A stretch of 64,000 nt of DNA from Facklamia lactis (GCF_015863205.1 NZ_JACBXQ010000002.1:1-64000); one strand, 5' to 3'. Counted from the first letter of the stretch, positions 14,035-24,323 are shown. Made by a program: numbers and translations. Notes: a model not told the origin generated them from the sequence alone.

Positions 14035-16845
14035 TTAATCTTCCATGATTTGATCCATTAAAACTTGTCTTGGTTTACTACCATCTTGAGATGAAATAAG
14101 TCCCTGTGCTTCTAAATCATCTATCAGTCTAGCCGCACGATTATAACCAATTCTAAATTTACGCTGCAGTTGCGAAATGCTTACAGTCTCTTGACCTGAA
14201 ATTAATTCTACCGCCTCTTGGTAATATTCATCATCAGAAGCATTGGTTACGTCTTGACTGTCATCATCAGAAACAAGAATTTTTTCATCATAATTGACAC
14301 TTCTCTGGTCTTTAATAAAATCAGTAATACGTTCGACCTCATCATCAGATATATAAGCGCCTTGAACACGGATTGGCTTACTCTTACCCATCGGTTGAAA
14401 GAGCATATCTCCACGACCAAGTAATTTTTCAGCACCCACCGCATCTAAGATCGTCCTCGAATCTGTTCCTGATGAAACGGCAAAAGCTAAGCGAGATGGG
14501 ACGTTCGCTTTAATAATCCCAGTAATAACATCTACCGATGGTCTTTGTGTCGCAATAATCATATGAATCCCAGCTGCTCGTGCCATTTGAGCCAGCCGAA
14601 TGATCGCATTTTCAACATCATTTGAGGCAACCATCATTAAATCTGCTAATTCATCAATGAAAACCACAATCTTAGGTAAACGTTCGTAGCCTGTACCTTC
14701 CTTCTGATTCCACTGTTCTACCTGTTCATTGTAACCATCAATATTTCTCACACCGGTCGTTGCAAATAGCTCATATCTTCTCTCCATCTCTTCCACAACA
14801 TTATTAAGCGCACGCGCAGCTTTACGCGGGTTTGTAACAACTGGAGAGAGTAAATGAGGTAGTTCATTATAAAGTGTCAATTCGACTTTTTTAGGATCCA
14901 CCATTAAAAATTTAACTTCTTCAGGTTTTGCTTTCATTAATAAAGAACAAATAATCACATTAATGCCTACGGATTTTCCTGATCCAGTTGAACCTGCAAT
15001 CAATAGGTGAGGCATTTTACTTAAGTCAGCTAAGCAGACAGAACCAGCAACGTCTCGACCTAAAGGAACCTCTAACAGATTGTTACTCTCTAAACCTGCA
15101 TCAATAATTTCACTAAAAGCAACAGGGCTCACTTGAGTATTAGGCACTTCAATTCCTATTAATGATTTCCCCGGAATAGGTGCTTCAATCCTTACATCTC
15201 TAGCCGCCAAAGACAAAGCGATATCATCCGCTAAATTTACTATTTTACTCACTTTAACTCCTACCGCTGGTTGAATTTCATATTTGGTAACCGAAGGACC
15301 TAAATTAGCTTTCACTACTTTAGCATCGACACCAAAGCTTTCAAACGTAATTTCAAGTTTCTCAATATTTTGGTTGATCCGCTTATATTCTTCTGATTGA
15401 TCTACAGCAGGTAATTTTTTTAATAGATCTTTACCAGGTAACTGATATTCTTGAATTTCCTTTCTTTTTGCTTTAACAGCCTCAATCTGCTCTCCTTTAC
15501 TTAGCACATTATCCATCCCATCATCAGTTAAAGCCTGACGTTCGCTGCTTGATTCTTGCCAATGACTAGCTGTAGGAGCCTCTGAAACACTCTTCGATAG
15601 AGACTTATTTTCAAGATTAGCTTCTTCTGGCATAGACTGCACCAAATCTTCTAAACTGCCGTCCTTTTCTATTTCATCTGTATCCACTTGAATAACGTCG
15701 GCTGATCGATCTATCGATTCAGGCTGCTCTATTTTCATTTCATCGGGCACTGGATTCATCTGATCAAAAAAATCAAGATCTAATACTTTGCCATTCTCAG
15801 GCCTTGTTTGCCTACGCATCTCTGCCGTATTCGCTTTAGGATCTGAATGTCGATATGCTTCAAACACATATTCCTTATCTGGTTTATAAACCGGTGCCTC
15901 TTCACGTTCGATTGTCGGCATGTATTGATTTGAGCTTAAGGTTGACATTGCACTTTCTTCAACCTTTTCTGCATTCGTAGATAAGAAAAAATTCTGAAAA
16001 GACTGCCAAATATTTTGTATTGGATTTCTGCTCTGATCTTGCTTTTTCTGTTCTTGAGGAGAGATTTCTTCTAGTGTTTCTGCCTCTTGTTTGCTAATTT
16101 TCTGTTCACTTTCTAAAACACCTTCTCCTTCCTTATTGAAATCAACTTCTTGTCTTCCTCCATTTGTTGAGACCGTCTCTTTTTCTTCATTAAAGATTGA
16201 ACGCATCTCAGAAAAATCTGGGAATAAACGTCTGATCAACTTCCAACTATTGAGAAAAGCTTCTTTCAAAGCCTGCCATCCAGCTGTTAAAGGAACATCC
16301 ATTAGACAAACTAAACCAATCAGAAAAATTGCAAAAAAGAAAATATACGCTCCCCATTTACCAAATAAATACCCCATGGATGCATAAAGTCCCGCTCCTA
16401 GCATTCCTCCACCTAAACTATATTTATTCTGCTGGGTTAACAGTTCATTACGGTATAATTCGAAAGTATAATCAAAAACTGAAAGGTTTGGATAATCTTT
16501 AAGATAATGATGAAACTCTACAAAGTGCAATACCCCTGTGATCGCAATAAGAACTAACAAGCCTCCTATTAATCGTCGTGGGTTTACTCTTACAATATTC
16601 CCTTTTATCATCATAGTGATTCCAGATAATAAAAAAACAAATAAGATAAGTGAGTATGCTTCACCTACCATTAACCGGAAACCGTTCGCTAGCATTAATC
16701 CAACAAATCCCCAATTAAATAAAGCGATAAAGCTCAGGAAAGCCACAAAAAGACCAAGTAATAGATAAATTGATTGATATTTTTGTATCTTAGTTGACTG
16801 ACTGGCTTTTTTTCTTTTGGTTGATTGACTACCTTTTTTGACCAC
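14035..16845 (-). CDS. ftsK: DNA translocase FtsK/SpoIIIE
   Basis: 936 residues. FtsK is a septal, ATP-driven pump that clears chromosome DNA from the closing septum. The N-terminal 200 residues carry four to five membrane helices after a basic start ([17 protein letters not shown]). An acidic, low-complexity linker follows to about residue 450. The motor has the Walker A motif [13 protein letters not shown] near residue 618, [20 protein letters not shown] as Walker B, and [20 protein letters not shown]. The C-terminal gamma winged helix ([20 protein letters not shown]) reads DNA polarity signals. It is transcribed away from yidC. Confidence 0.96.
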   Translation of the reverse strand: MVKKGSQSTKRKKASQSTKIQKYQSIYLLLGLFVAFLSFIALFNWGFVGLMLANGFRLMVGEAYSLILFVFLLSGITMMIKGNIVRVNPRRLIGGLLVLIAITGVLHFVEFHHYLKDYPNLSVFDYTFELYRNELLTQQNKYSLGGGMLGAGLYASMGYLFGKWGAYIFFFAIFLIGLVCLMDVPLTAGWQALKEAFLNSWKLIRRLFPDFSEMRSIFNEEKETVSTNGGRQEVDFNKEGEGVLESEQKISKQEAETLEEISPQEQKKQDQSRNPIQNIWQSFQNFFLSTNAEKVEESAMSTLSSNQYMPTIEREEAPVYKPDKEYVFEAYRHSDPKANTAEMRRQTRPENGKVLDLDFFDQMNPVPDEMKIEQPESIDRSADVIQVDTDEIEKDGSLEDLVQSMPEEANLENKSLSKSVSEAPTASHWQESSSERQALTDDGMDNVLSKGEQIEAVKAKRKEIQEYQLPGKDLLKKLPAVDQSEEYKRINQNIEKLEITFESFGVDAKVVKANLGPSVTKYEIQPAVGVKVSKIVNLADDIALSLAARDVRIEAPIPGKSLIGIEVPNTQVSPVAFSEIIDAGLESNNLLEVPLGRDVAGSVCLADLSKMPHLLIAGSTGSGKSVGINVIICSLLMKAKPEEVKFLMVDPKKVELTLYNELPHLLSPVVTNPRKAARALNNVVEEMERRYELFATTGVRNIDGYNEQVEQWNQKEGTGYERLPKIVVFIDELADLMMVASNDVENAIIRLAQMARAAGIHMIIATQRPSVDVITGIIKANVPSRLAFAVSSGTDSRTILDAVGAEKLLGRGDMLFQPMGKSKPIRVQGAYISDDEVERITDFIKDQRSVNYDEKILVSDDDSQDVTNASDDEYYQEAVELISGQETVSISQLQRKFRIGYNRAARLIDDLEAQGLISSQDGSKPRQVLMDQIMED

Positions 16846-16937
16846 TCAATCCACTCCTTTTCTCGTCATTAGAACATGCATTCGTTATTATATCATTAAT
16901 TTTTGTCAATATCGAACCCCGTAAAAAATATTTTCTG

Positions 16938-16966
16938 TTGATATCTACTAACTTTTAGCATAAAAT
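16938..16966 (+). promoter_or_regulatory. Promoter of yidC
   Basis: TTGATA at 16938-16943, 17 bases, TAAAAT at 16961-16966, about 64 bases before the yidC start codon. Confidence 0.55.
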
Positions 16967-17029
16967 AGTACAGACTGCCTAAGCATGTAGTAAAAATTAA
17001 TATAACGAATTAAAAACGGAGTGTGTGTC

Positions 17030-17983
17030 ATGAACTTTATAAAAAAACACTGGAAATTTATTTTTCTCATATCGATGGTTGCACTAATGGCCTCAGGTTG
17101 TGTGAGCTATGATAAATCAGGGAATCCAAGTGGTGCTATTTATGAATATGTCGGTATCCCTACCGCCCGCTTTATGGATTGGATCGCCAATATATTCGGG
17201 GGATCATATGGTATCGCCATCATTATCATTACAATTATTACCCGCTTATTTATGCTCCCTTCTACCTATAAAATGACAAAGGGAACAATGACCTCATCTG
17301 CCAAAATGAAATATGCTCAACCTGAAATAAAAGAGATTCAAGATGAAATGAATGAAACAGATGACCCACAAGAAAAAGCTGCTTTACAACAAGAACTTAT
17401 GAAGGTCTATTCAAAATATGATATTAGTATGTTAAGTGGAGTTTCTGGCTGCTTACCAATGCTCATTCAATTACCCATTATCTCGGCTGTCTATGCTGCT
17501 GTCCGTTCCTCAGATAAAATTGCTGAATCAAGTTTTCTTGGTATCGACTTAGGAGAACGAAGTATTCTAATTGTAGTATTAGTAGCTGTTTCTGCTTTTC
17601 TTACAGGTTGGCTCATGCAGAAATCAAATCCCACACCTACTGCCGATAACCCGACAGCAAACCAAATGCAAAGTTCTATGCTCATTATGAATCCACTTAT
17701 GCTCGGATGGTTTACTTTTGTTTCTAACGCTGGAATGGGACTTTATTTCCTAACAGGCTCAATTTGGTCACTACTTCAGCAAGTTTATATGAACCACGTG
17801 GCTAAACCAAAAATTCAAAAAGAAATAGATCAACAAGTTGAAAAATATAAAAATATTCCTCGAGAAAAGCGACAATCAAAAGTTCGCAAACAAAAGGAAG
17901 CTATTGAAAAAGAGAACGCCAAACGAATCGTTCCCGTTAAAGCAAATTCAAAAAAACGTAACGCTGGGAAACAAAAGAAATAA
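17030..17983 (+). CDS. yidC: Membrane protein insertase YidC/OxaA, lipoprotein form
   Basis: 317 residues from ATG at 17030, eight bases after ACGGAG; GTG at 17021 overlaps the ribosome site and is less likely. YidC inserts and folds membrane proteins, alone or with SecYEG. The N-terminus is a lipoprotein signal with lipobox MASGC (Cys24), as in Gram-positive YidC paralogues. Five membrane helices follow. The cytoplasmic hairpin has ETDDPQEKAALQQELMKVYS and the hydrophilic groove region lies in IIITIITRLFMLPSTYKMTK. The C-terminal tail is strongly basic (KKRNAGKQKK), typical of the ribosome-contacting YidC2 type. Other alleles may exist elsewhere in the genome. Confidence 0.93.
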   Translation: MNFIKKHWKFIFLISMVALMASGCVSYDKSGNPSGAIYEYVGIPTARFMDWIANIFGGSYGIAIIIITIITRLFMLPSTYKMTKGTMTSSAKMKYAQPEIKEIQDEMNETDDPQEKAALQQELMKVYSKYDISMLSGVSGCLPMLIQLPIISAVYAAVRSSDKIAESSFLGIDLGERSILIVVLVAVSAFLTGWLMQKSNPTPTADNPTANQMQSSMLIMNPLMLGWFTFVSNAGMGLYFLTGSIWSLLQQVYMNHVAKPKIQKEIDQQVEKYKNIPREKRQSKVRKQKEAIEKENAKRIVPVKANSKKRNAGKQKK

Positions 17984-17990
17984 CTAAAAC

Positions 17991-18027
17991 AAAAGAAGAG
18001 ACTCGTCATTTATGAGTCTCTTCTTTT
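17991..18027. terminator. Bidirectional terminator between yidC and the histidine kinase gene
   Basis: A perfect 14-base stem, AAAAGAAGAGACTC / GAGTCTCTTCTTTT, with a nine-base loop and T-rich flanks on both strands, sits between two convergent genes. Confidence 0.88.
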
Positions 18028-18030
18028 AAT

Positions 18031-19524
18031 TTATATTAATTTTTCTTCTGCAATTTTCTTACTCTTATACAATTGCCTTTGATCCGTAATAATGGGAAAC
18101 TCAATATAAAAGATTGAACCGTGCTGATAAACTGATTCTACTCTAATTATCCCCTTATACCCTTCAACCAATTGCTTAGCAATACTCAAACCTAGTCCAT
18201 TTCCACCTTTATGTCGTGATCGAGCTTTATCAACACGATAAAAACGAGCAAATACTCTTTCTTTATCTTCTTCAGTCATTCCTTCGCCAAAATCTTGCAC
18301 TGCAATCTGAACCTTACTAATACCTTGGCTTAAAGATAAATGAATTTCTTTACGATCAGTTGAATATTTAACAGCGTTATCCAACAAAATAATTAATATT
18401 TGCTCATAATGATTTCGAAACATTTTAACATAAATTTCTTCATCGTCTCGTTCACTGTCAATATAGAATTGAAAGTCAGGATAAAGCATTGTAAAGTTAT
18501 TAAATACTTGACGTGTCGTAGACACAATCTCAGTTATTTCATCCTTATAATCAATATCCACATGATCCGCACGAGAAAGATCTAACATTTCTTGTACTAA
18601 ATCTTTCATTCTCGTAATTTCTTGCAAGGAGGCTGCAATCGACTCCTCCAGAATGTCTGTATCCTGTTTCCCCCAGCGATTCAACATCTTCAGATGTCCT
18701 TCTACAATTGCAACTGGTGTTCGCAATTCATGCGAAACATCCTCCACAAATTGCTTCTGATTTCTCACGTAAAGATCAATTTTATCTAGCAACCGATTAA
18801 CATGGAGACTAAGGTCACTCCATTCATCATTGCTTCTCGGTTTCATTACCCGTACTTCCGATAGATTATCTTCTTCAAGCAAATCTAAAGTGTTGTTTAC
18901 ATATGATAGAGGTCTTAAGAAAAAATTCGAGAGAATAAACGCTAGTCCTAAAGACAAAATAAGATGAATGATTGCCGCAAGGAGATAATAACGATTTTGT
19001 CCTCTAACAAATTGATCTTCTATATCTGGTAAAACGATATATTGAATAGTTCCTAGTAATTGACTATTATTTTTTGCCAATATTCGTCTATTCCCTACAA
19101 TATAATGTTTCCCCTGATATTCTATTTCCTTCAACTCAGCTTGAGAAGATTCTAAAGGTAAAGATAGAGGCTTAGTTTCATACACCAACTGTTGTTTAGG
19201 ATTAAACACCCTTATTACTACACGATTATTAGCAAAAATATCAACTATTTTTTGTTGCGAAGAAGTCGTATCGACATTCGACGAAATAGGCTTAAAAGAA
19301 TAACTATTAAAAGCACCATTCGAAAGAGAAAGTTCCTTTTGAATATCTTCAAAATTTTCCTGATGAAATGTCCTTAGCTGATCCCTATAATCAGACAAAG
19401 TAAGTTGTTGATATATTTTTAAAGATAGAGCTGCAACGACTAAGAAACTAACAAATAACAAAATGCCCCATTTCCACTTAAGCGAAAGGGGCTGTTTTGA
19501 TTGAAACCATTGTTTAAGACTCAT
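18031..19524 (-). CDS. Sensor histidine kinase (ArlS/CovS-like)
   Basis: 497 residues. A first membrane helix lies at about residues 18-40 (KWGILLFVSFLVVAALSLKI) and a second near residues 180-200, with an extracellular sensor domain between. HAMP follows, then a HisKA domain with the phosphorylated His in VEDVSHELRTPVAIVEGHL (near residue 263). The HATPase domain has the N box LLDNAVKYSTDRKEI, G1 DFGEGMTEEDKERVFARFYR and G2 GGNGLGLSIAKQLVEGYKG. The order and the H-box wording resemble ArlS/CovS. Its start lies one base after the response regulator stop, so the pair is co-translated. The signal is unknown. Confidence 0.9.
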   Translation of the reverse strand: MSLKQWFQSKQPLSLKWKWGILLFVSFLVVAALSLKIYQQLTLSDYRDQLRTFHQENFEDIQKELSLSNGAFNSYSFKPISSNVDTTSSQQKIVDIFANNRVVIRVFNPKQQLVYETKPLSLPLESSQAELKEIEYQGKHYIVGNRRILAKNNSQLLGTIQYIVLPDIEDQFVRGQNRYYLLAAIIHLILSLGLAFILSNFFLRPLSYVNNTLDLLEEDNLSEVRVMKPRSNDEWSDLSLHVNRLLDKIDLYVRNQKQFVEDVSHELRTPVAIVEGHLKMLNRWGKQDTDILEESIAASLQEITRMKDLVQEMLDLSRADHVDIDYKDEITEIVSTTRQVFNNFTMLYPDFQFYIDSERDDEEIYVKMFRNHYEQILIILLDNAVKYSTDRKEIHLSLSQGISKVQIAVQDFGEGMTEEDKERVFARFYRVDKARSRHKGGNGLGLSIAKQLVEGYKGIIRVESVYQHGSIFYIEFPIITDQRQLYKSKKIAEEKLI

Positions 19525-19525
19525 A

Positions 19526-20227
19526 TTATGTTCTCATCACATATCCGGTTCCGCGAACAGTTTGTATATAGGAATCTTGCCCTTCAAGATCGATTTTATT
19601 ACGCAAGTATCGGATATAAACATCTACCACGTTTGTTTCAACTTCAGTCTTATAGCCCCAAACTTGTTCAAGTAACACATCGCGAGACATCACCATATTG
19701 ACGTTTTCCATCAAGAAAAGCAATAATTCATATTCTCGTTTTGTTAAATCAATAACCTCTTCACCACGTCGAACAATTCGGCTTGCTTTTTCAATGACTA
19801 AATCACGATACTTAACGATAGGCTGATGTTGCGCTCTTGAATCCTCTTCATTCTCTATTCGTCGGAATAATGCTCGCAGTCGGGCCAACAATTCTTCGAT
19901 TGCGAAAGGTTTTACAATATAATCATCTGCCCCTTGGTCTAAACCAGAAACCCGATCAATTACAGAATCGCGTGCCGTCATAATAATAATAGGAGTATCT
20001 TTGATTGGGCGAATTCGTCGAACCACTTCTAATCCATTTAATTCTGGTAACATCAAATCAAGAAGGATCACATCCCATTCTCCATCTAACCCTTTTTCTA
20101 AACCAGAACGCCCATCATAACAAATCTCTGTTTCATAACCTTCATGCTGTAATTCTAACTCTACAAAGCGTGCTAAATTTTTCTCATCTTCGACAATTAG
20201 AATACGATGTTTAGGATTTTCTGCCAT
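19526..20227 (-). CDS. OmpR-family response regulator (CovR/ArlR-like)
   Basis: 233 residues. The receiver domain has the acidic pocket VEDE near residue 12, the phosphoacceptor Asp57 in VILLDLMLPELNGLEV, and the conserved TARDS and KPFAIEELLARLRALFRR. The C-terminal winged helix has VIDLTKREYELLLFLMENVN and VDVYIRYLRNKI then YIQTVRGTGYVMR. The wording of receiver and linker is closest, from memory, to CovR of streptococci and ArlR of staphylococci, which control surface and virulence genes. It is first in the pair with the kinase; the ribosome site is AAAGGAGGA. Confidence 0.92.
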   Translation of the reverse strand: MAENPKHRILIVEDEKNLARFVELELQHEGYETEICYDGRSGLEKGLDGEWDVILLDLMLPELNGLEVVRRIRPIKDTPIIIMTARDSVIDRVSGLDQGADDYIVKPFAIEELLARLRALFRRIENEEDSRAQHQPIVKYRDLVIEKASRIVRRGEEVIDLTKREYELLLFLMENVNMVMSRDVLLEQVWGYKTEVETNVVDVYIRYLRNKIDLEGQDSYIQTVRGTGYVMRT

Positions 20228-20368
20228 TAAAACGCTTCCTCCTTTTTACTGTCGCTATTATTGTACACTTTCTACGACAAAATAACTATTATTATTCACA
20301 AATTTTATTAGCAAAATTTAGGTTAAACTCCTTTTTTGTTCATTTTGCTAAATGTTTTATATGAGGGA

Positions 20369-21814
20369 TTACTCTTCAATTTTTATTTCTTCATTGAGAT
20401 CCCATAAAAAGTGGTAAGAACCCGGACGATCAATACGCTCATAAGTATGGGCACCAAAATAGTCTCTTTGAGCTTGAATAATATTCGCCGGTAAAACAGC
20501 TGTTCGATAAGAATCATAATAAGCGATAGCACTTGAGAAACCTGGTACTGGGATCCCCGCTTGAACTGATAAAGCTACTACATCTCTAACACTTGCTTGG
20601 TATGCGTCCGTAATCTCTCTAAAATAATCATCCAATAATAAATTCTCTAATTCTGGATTTCTAGTATAGGCATCACTAATTTTCTGTAAAAATTGAGCAC
20701 GTATAATGCAACCCGCACGGAAAATTTTAGCAATTTCTCCAAAATTTAACTCCCATTCAAACGCTTCTGATACAGCATGATATTGTGCAAATCCTTGAGC
20801 ATAAGACATGATCTTTGAAAAATAAAGTGCTTGACGAATTTTTTCAACCCATACCTGTTGATTTTCTTCTAATCGCTTAGGGTCATGATGTGGTCCCGAT
20901 AAGATTTCAGAAGCTTTCAATCGTTGCTCTTTCATCGCTGAGATATACCGAGCATAAACAGACTCTGTGATGGTCGGAAGAGGGACACCTAAATCAAGAG
21001 CTGATTGAGAAGTCCATTTCCCTGTTCCTTTATTTCCCGCACGATCCAAGATCACATCGACCATCGCTTCGCCTGAAACCGGATCCTTTTTAGTTAAAAT
21101 ATCTGCAGTAATTTCAATTAAATAAGAATCTAATTCTCCATGGTTCCATTCTTTAAAAACTTGCGCAATCTCATCTACTTCCATCCCTAAGAAATGGCGC
21201 ATAATATCATAGGACTCAGCTATTAATTGCATATCTCCATATTCAATGCCATTATGAACCATTTTTACATAATGCCCCGCTCCATTCTCCCCAATATAGG
21301 AGACACAAGGTTCTTGATCACTTGGAGCTTTAGCAGCAATTTGCTCAAGAATAGGCGCTACTAATTCATAAGCTTCTTTTTGTCCACCTGGCATGAGTGC
21401 TGGTCCTTTTAAAGCCCCTTCTTCACCACCAGAAACTCCCATTCCAATGAAATGGATACCTGAATTAGCTAATTCTTCTGATCTTCTAATCGTATCCTTA
21501 AAGAAAGTATTCCCTCCATCAATTAATATATCTCCTTTATCTAACAGAGGTATTAATGATTGGATGGTTGCATCTGTTGCAAAACCTGCTTTAACCATTA
21601 AAATTATGCGACGTGGTTTCTCAAGACTGCTTACAAACTCTTCAAGACTATATCGAGGAACAAGCTTTTTGTGCGGATTTTCCTGAATCACAGCTTCCGT
21701 TTTCGAACTTGAACGATTAAAAATAGCAACATCGTAACCTCTACTTTCAATATTCAAGGCTAAATTTTTCCCCATTACAGCCATTCCAATTACTCCAACT
21801 TGTGCCAGTGTCAT
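20369..21814 (-). CDS. gnd: 6-phosphogluconate dehydrogenase, NADP-dependent, decarboxylating
   Basis: 481 residues, the usual length. It oxidises 6-phosphogluconate to ribulose 5-phosphate and CO2, giving NADPH. The N-terminal Rossmann fold begins [18 protein letters not shown] with the NADP-binding Asn-Arg-Ser after it. Substrate residues appear in [14 protein letters not shown] and in [20 protein letters not shown] with the catalytic Lys. The large helical domain and the C-terminal tail ([16 protein letters not shown]) that reaches into the partner subunit are intact. zwf, which makes its precursor, lies 12 kb away in this window. The gene stands alone between the two-component pair and a small membrane protein gene. 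Confidence 0.97.
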   Translation of the reverse strand: MTLAQVGVIGMAVMGKNLALNIESRGYDVAIFNRSSSKTEAVIQENPHKKLVPRYSLEEFVSSLEKPRRIILMVKAGFATDATIQSLIPLLDKGDILIDGGNTFFKDTIRRSEELANSGIHFIGMGVSGGEEGALKGPALMPGGQKEAYELVAPILEQIAAKAPSDQEPCVSYIGENGAGHYVKMVHNGIEYGDMQLIAESYDIMRHFLGMEVDEIAQVFKEWNHGELDSYLIEITADILTKKDPVSGEAMVDVILDRAGNKGTGKWTSQSALDLGVPLPTITESVYARYISAMKEQRLKASEILSGPHHDPKRLEENQQVWVEKIRQALYFSKIMSYAQGFAQYHAVSEAFEWELNFGEIAKIFRAGCIIRAQFLQKISDAYTRNPELENLLLDDYFREITDAYQASVRDVVALSVQAGIPVPGFSSAIAYYDSYRTAVLPANIIQAQRDYFGAHTYERIDRPGSYHFLWDLNEEIKIEE

Positions 21815-21900
21815 ATCCTATAAACTCCTTTATCATTAATCAGACTTATTTTATCAGAGTTAAGAATTTAATTAAAGCCTCGAACTATTCATCAGAAAAA

Positions 21901-21929
21901 TTGAAGTCATTTTTTCTTTTGTGTACAAT
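21901..21929 (+). promoter_or_regulatory. Promoter of the 43-residue membrane protein gene
   Basis: TTGAAG at 21901-21906, 17 bases, TACAAT at 21924-21929, about 31 bases before the start codon. Confidence 0.6.
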
Positions 21930-21960
21930 ACACATATAGATTTACTGGGAGGCACTATTA

Positions 21961-22092
21961 ATGAAATATAAAAAAAATAAAAAAAGTAAATATGATCGAT
22001 TGATCAAAATAATGGCTATCCTTATGATTTTCACCATGGTTATTGGGCTAGTTCTTACTTTAGTATTAACCATTACCAACTATTTCAACTAA
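21961..22092 (+). CDS. Small single-span membrane protein (DUF4044-like)
   Basis: 43 residues. ATG at 21961 follows GGGAGG, with a well-spaced promoter upstream and a strong terminator just after the stop, so this is a complete one-gene unit on the strand opposite to its neighbours. The product has a lysine-rich start (MKYKKNKKSKYDRLIK) followed by one hydrophobic helix (IMAILMIFTMVIGLVLTLVL) and a short NYFN tail; the inside-positive start predicts N-in topology. The basic start followed by a short IMAILM-type helix is the layout of DUF4044 proteins found across the Lactobacillales. Function unknown. Confidence 0.72.
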   Translation: MKYKKNKKSKYDRLIKIMAILMIFTMVIGLVLTLVLTITNYFN

Positions 22093-22097
22093 CTATT

Positions 22098-22138
22098 AGA
22101 AAAGGTTCTATGATGCTTAATGTCATAGAACCTTTTCT
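22098..22138. terminator. Bidirectional terminator, small protein gene / rhodanese gene
   Basis: A perfect 16-base stem, AGAAAAGGTTCTATGA / TCATAGAACCTTTTCT, with a nine-base loop, lies between convergent stop codons. T-rich sequence follows on the plus strand and T residues within the arm on the minus strand. Confidence 0.85.
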
Positions 22139-22534
22139 CTATTTATTTGTTTTAATCTTACCAAACCATTTATCAATTCCACCTTCTAGAATATACACCT
22201 GTTCATAACCTGATTTACGTAAAATATTTGCTGCTCTAGAAGCAAAAAAATAGTTTTCATCATATAGATAAACTGGTTTATCTTTACGAATTTCAGTATA
22301 TCGCATTTTGAACTGGGAGATTGGAATATTTCTTGCTCCAAGAATATGTTTCGCATCAAATTCCGCAGGCTCTCTTACATCAATTACAGATACTTTTCTT
22401 ATATTTTCATTCAATTCATGCGCATTAGCCATAGTAGCTGAACGTTTACGCATTAACCATAGCCAGCCCAAATATAACCCTATTAAAAGAATAATCACTA
22501 ATACAAAAATCAATAAAAACTGTAAAAATGTCAT
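22139..22534 (-). CDS. Membrane-anchored rhodanese-fold protein (YqhL-like), no catalytic Cys
   Basis: 131 residues. One N-terminal membrane helix (LLIFVLVIILLIGLYLGWLW) is followed by a basic stop-transfer and a cytoplasmic rhodanese domain. Family marks are VIDVREPAEFDAKHILGARN, IPISQF and VYILEGGIDKWFGK. The active-site loop that normally starts with Cys reads YLYDENYFFASRAANIL: Asp sits where Cys is expected and no Cys is near. It cannot therefore be a sulfurtransferase by the usual route. Homologues in this order often sit next to glk, as here (20-base gap), but the link is unexplained. Confidence 0.85.
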   Translation of the reverse strand: MTFLQFLLIFVLVIILLIGLYLGWLWLMRKRSATMANAHELNENIRKVSVIDVREPAEFDAKHILGARNIPISQFKMRYTEIRKDKPVYLYDENYFFASRAANILRKSGYEQVYILEGGIDKWFGKIKTNK

Positions 22535-22554
22535 GTTTACTTACACTCCTTCTA

Positions 22555-23514
22555 TTATTGAATAACTAATGATGCTGCCCCAATCACTCCTGCATCATTC
22601 CCAAGCTGAGCAAGTTGAATTTTTGTCTTATTTCTAATCGGTGCAAAGACAAAATGTTCAAATTCAGAAAGAATTTGATTTAACAAAAAATCTCCGGCCT
22701 GAGAAACACCTCCTCCAATCACAATCACTGAAGGATTTAAAATATTTGCTAAATGAGAACAAGCTAAGCCCAAATAACGACAAAAATGTTCAAAGACTAC
22801 TCTAGCAAAATCATCTCCATTTTTCGCAGCATCAATAATCATTTTCGCATTTAGCCTCTCGTCCTTTATTGTGGCTTGATAGAGTCGTGAATTGCCTTCA
22901 TAGTAGGTTGCTAAATGATGAGCTAAATTTAAAATTCCAGTTGCCGATGCAACAGATTCTAAACAACCATGCTTCCCACAAGTACATAAAAAATCATCAG
23001 TAAAGTCGACTGTAATATGCCCGATTTCGCCAGCGGAACCAGTGGAGCCTGTAATTATTTTACCATTCATTACAATTCCACCTCCTACACCCGTTCCAAG
23101 CGTTAACATCCCCACATCCTGAAAACCTTTTCCAGCGCCTTGCCACTGCTCACCTAAGGCTGCAACATTTGCATCATTTTCAATATAGAAAGGGATATCA
23201 AAAGCCTGATCAAAATACTCTTTCACAGGATGCGCCCGCTGCCAACCTAAGTTATAAGCCCCTACTACAGATCCATTCTCTTGAACCGTACCTGGCGTTC
23301 CAAAACCAATACCCAAAAATTCATTGATTGATTCATTGCGACTTTTCAACTCAGACTGGATAGACTGAATTAGATTTGGCACAATATACAGACCTTCCTC
23401 ACTTGAATCAGTAGGTAAAGCCCATTGATAGATAATACTACCTGTCGTACTAACTAAAGCGAGTTTAGCAGAAGTTCCTCCTAAATCGATTGCAATTATC
23501 TTCTCTTTTACCAT
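22555..23514 (-). CDS. glk: Glucokinase, ROK family
   Basis: 319 residues. It phosphorylates glucose to glucose-6-phosphate with ATP. The phosphate-binding motif IAIDLGGTSAKLALV is at the start. GIGFGTPGTV, the catalytic Asp in IENDANVAALGEQW, and LGTGVGGGIVMNGK follow. The ROK zinc motif is CTCGKHGCLE with GEIGHITVDF before it. The C-terminus has the usual IGGGVSQAGDFLL. It follows the rhomboid gene with a 12-base gap; rhomboid and glk are neighbours in Bacillus too (yqgP-yqgQ-glcK). Confidence 0.95.
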   Translation of the reverse strand: MVKEKIIAIDLGGTSAKLALVSTTGSIIYQWALPTDSSEEGLYIVPNLIQSIQSELKSRNESINEFLGIGFGTPGTVQENGSVVGAYNLGWQRAHPVKEYFDQAFDIPFYIENDANVAALGEQWQGAGKGFQDVGMLTLGTGVGGGIVMNGKIITGSTGSAGEIGHITVDFTDDFLCTCGKHGCLESVASATGILNLAHHLATYYEGNSRLYQATIKDERLNAKMIIDAAKNGDDFARVVFEHFCRYLGLACSHLANILNPSVIVIGGGVSQAGDFLLNQILSEFEHFVFAPIRNKTKIQLAQLGNDAGVIGAASLVIQ

Positions 23515-23526
23515 AATATTTCCTTT

Positions 23527-24210
23527 CTATAATACTTTTTGAAACCCAAAATATAATAATAGCAAGGATAGCAAGATAAGTATCACCAGTGAACCCAGAC
23601 GAATTTTCCAGTTGATTTTACTAGAATATCGCTTATCCAAGCCAATTAACAAGGTAATAAGTCCCCCAAAGATTGCTCCTCCAATATGCCCCCAATTATC
23701 TACTCCAGTCCCCATTACACCGGTCACAATATTCAGAATAATTAAGATTGAAAAACTAGTGGCCCTTTGTTTTAACGCCAAAAGGTGAGGATACATTTGA
23801 GCTAGTACTACATAAGAGATAAAAAGTCCAAAAATTCCTGTCGAAGCTCCTGCAGAAACGTTTGAATTAAACGCAAATGAAAATAGATTACCTCCCAGAC
23901 TAGAAAAAATAAATAAAACTATAAATCTTAAATGTCCCATCAATTTCTCCAAATCCATCCCAATAAAATAGATTGACAGATTATTGAATAAAAGGTGTTC
24001 AAACCCAATATGTATAAAAGCAGCCGATAACAAACGCCAAAACTCATGTCTAAATACGATATGAATATTAGATTTTGCTCCCATTTGGACCAGAGCCTCT
24101 ACTGAAGTGGTGGTGCCAAACTTTAACAACATATAGAGAAAAATCATCAGATTAATCCCAACAATCGTATATGTTATATAAGAGGTATTATCCAACTTTT
24201 TTTGCATCAT
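23527..24210 (-). CDS. Rhomboid-family intramembrane serine protease
   Basis: 227 residues from ATG at 24210 (MMQKKLDNTSY), six bases after GGAGAG; an upstream in-frame codon at 24297 would add 29 residues crossing the rpmG terminator. Six membrane helices are likely. The rhomboid hallmarks are present: the first-loop FWRLLSAAFIHIGFEHLLFN, the catalytic Ser123 in GASTGIFGLF, and the catalytic His175 in NWGHIGGAIFGG. It should cut membrane proteins within or near a membrane helix. Unlike Bacillus GluP it has no TPR or long N-terminal domain. Substrate unknown. Confidence 0.92.
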   Translation of the reverse strand: MMQKKLDNTSYITYTIVGINLMIFLYMLLKFGTTTSVEALVQMGAKSNIHIVFRHEFWRLLSAAFIHIGFEHLLFNNLSIYFIGMDLEKLMGHLRFIVLFIFSSLGGNLFSFAFNSNVSAGASTGIFGLFISYVVLAQMYPHLLALKQRATSFSILIILNIVTGVMGTGVDNWGHIGGAIFGGLITLLIGLDKRYSSKINWKIRLGSLVILILLSLLLLYFGFQKVL

Positions 24211-24277
24211 TTTCGGCTCTCCTTTTCTATACACTCTATTCAATATATTATACACTATCCACAAAAATTTTGTAGAA

Positions 24278-24311
24278 AACAAAAAAGTTGGAGTCATTAA
24301 ACTCCAACTTT
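24278..24311 (-). terminator. Terminator of rpmG
   Basis: The minus strand forms an 11-base perfect stem AAAGTTGGAGT / ACTCCAACTTT with a six-base loop and then TTTGTTTTC, 13 bases after the rpmG stop. Confidence 0.82.
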
Positions 24312-24323
24312 AGATAAGATAAA

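Noticed and set aside
14247-14444. A second minus-strand frame overlapping the end of ftsK
   Set aside because: It lies wholly inside the FtsK gamma-domain region in another frame and has no family resemblance.
20308-20351. Inverted repeat TTAGCAAAAT ... ATTTTGCTAA between gnd and the response regulator gene
   Set aside because: The arms are only ten AT-rich bases around a 24-base loop and no T tract follows on the minus strand, so I do not call it a terminator.
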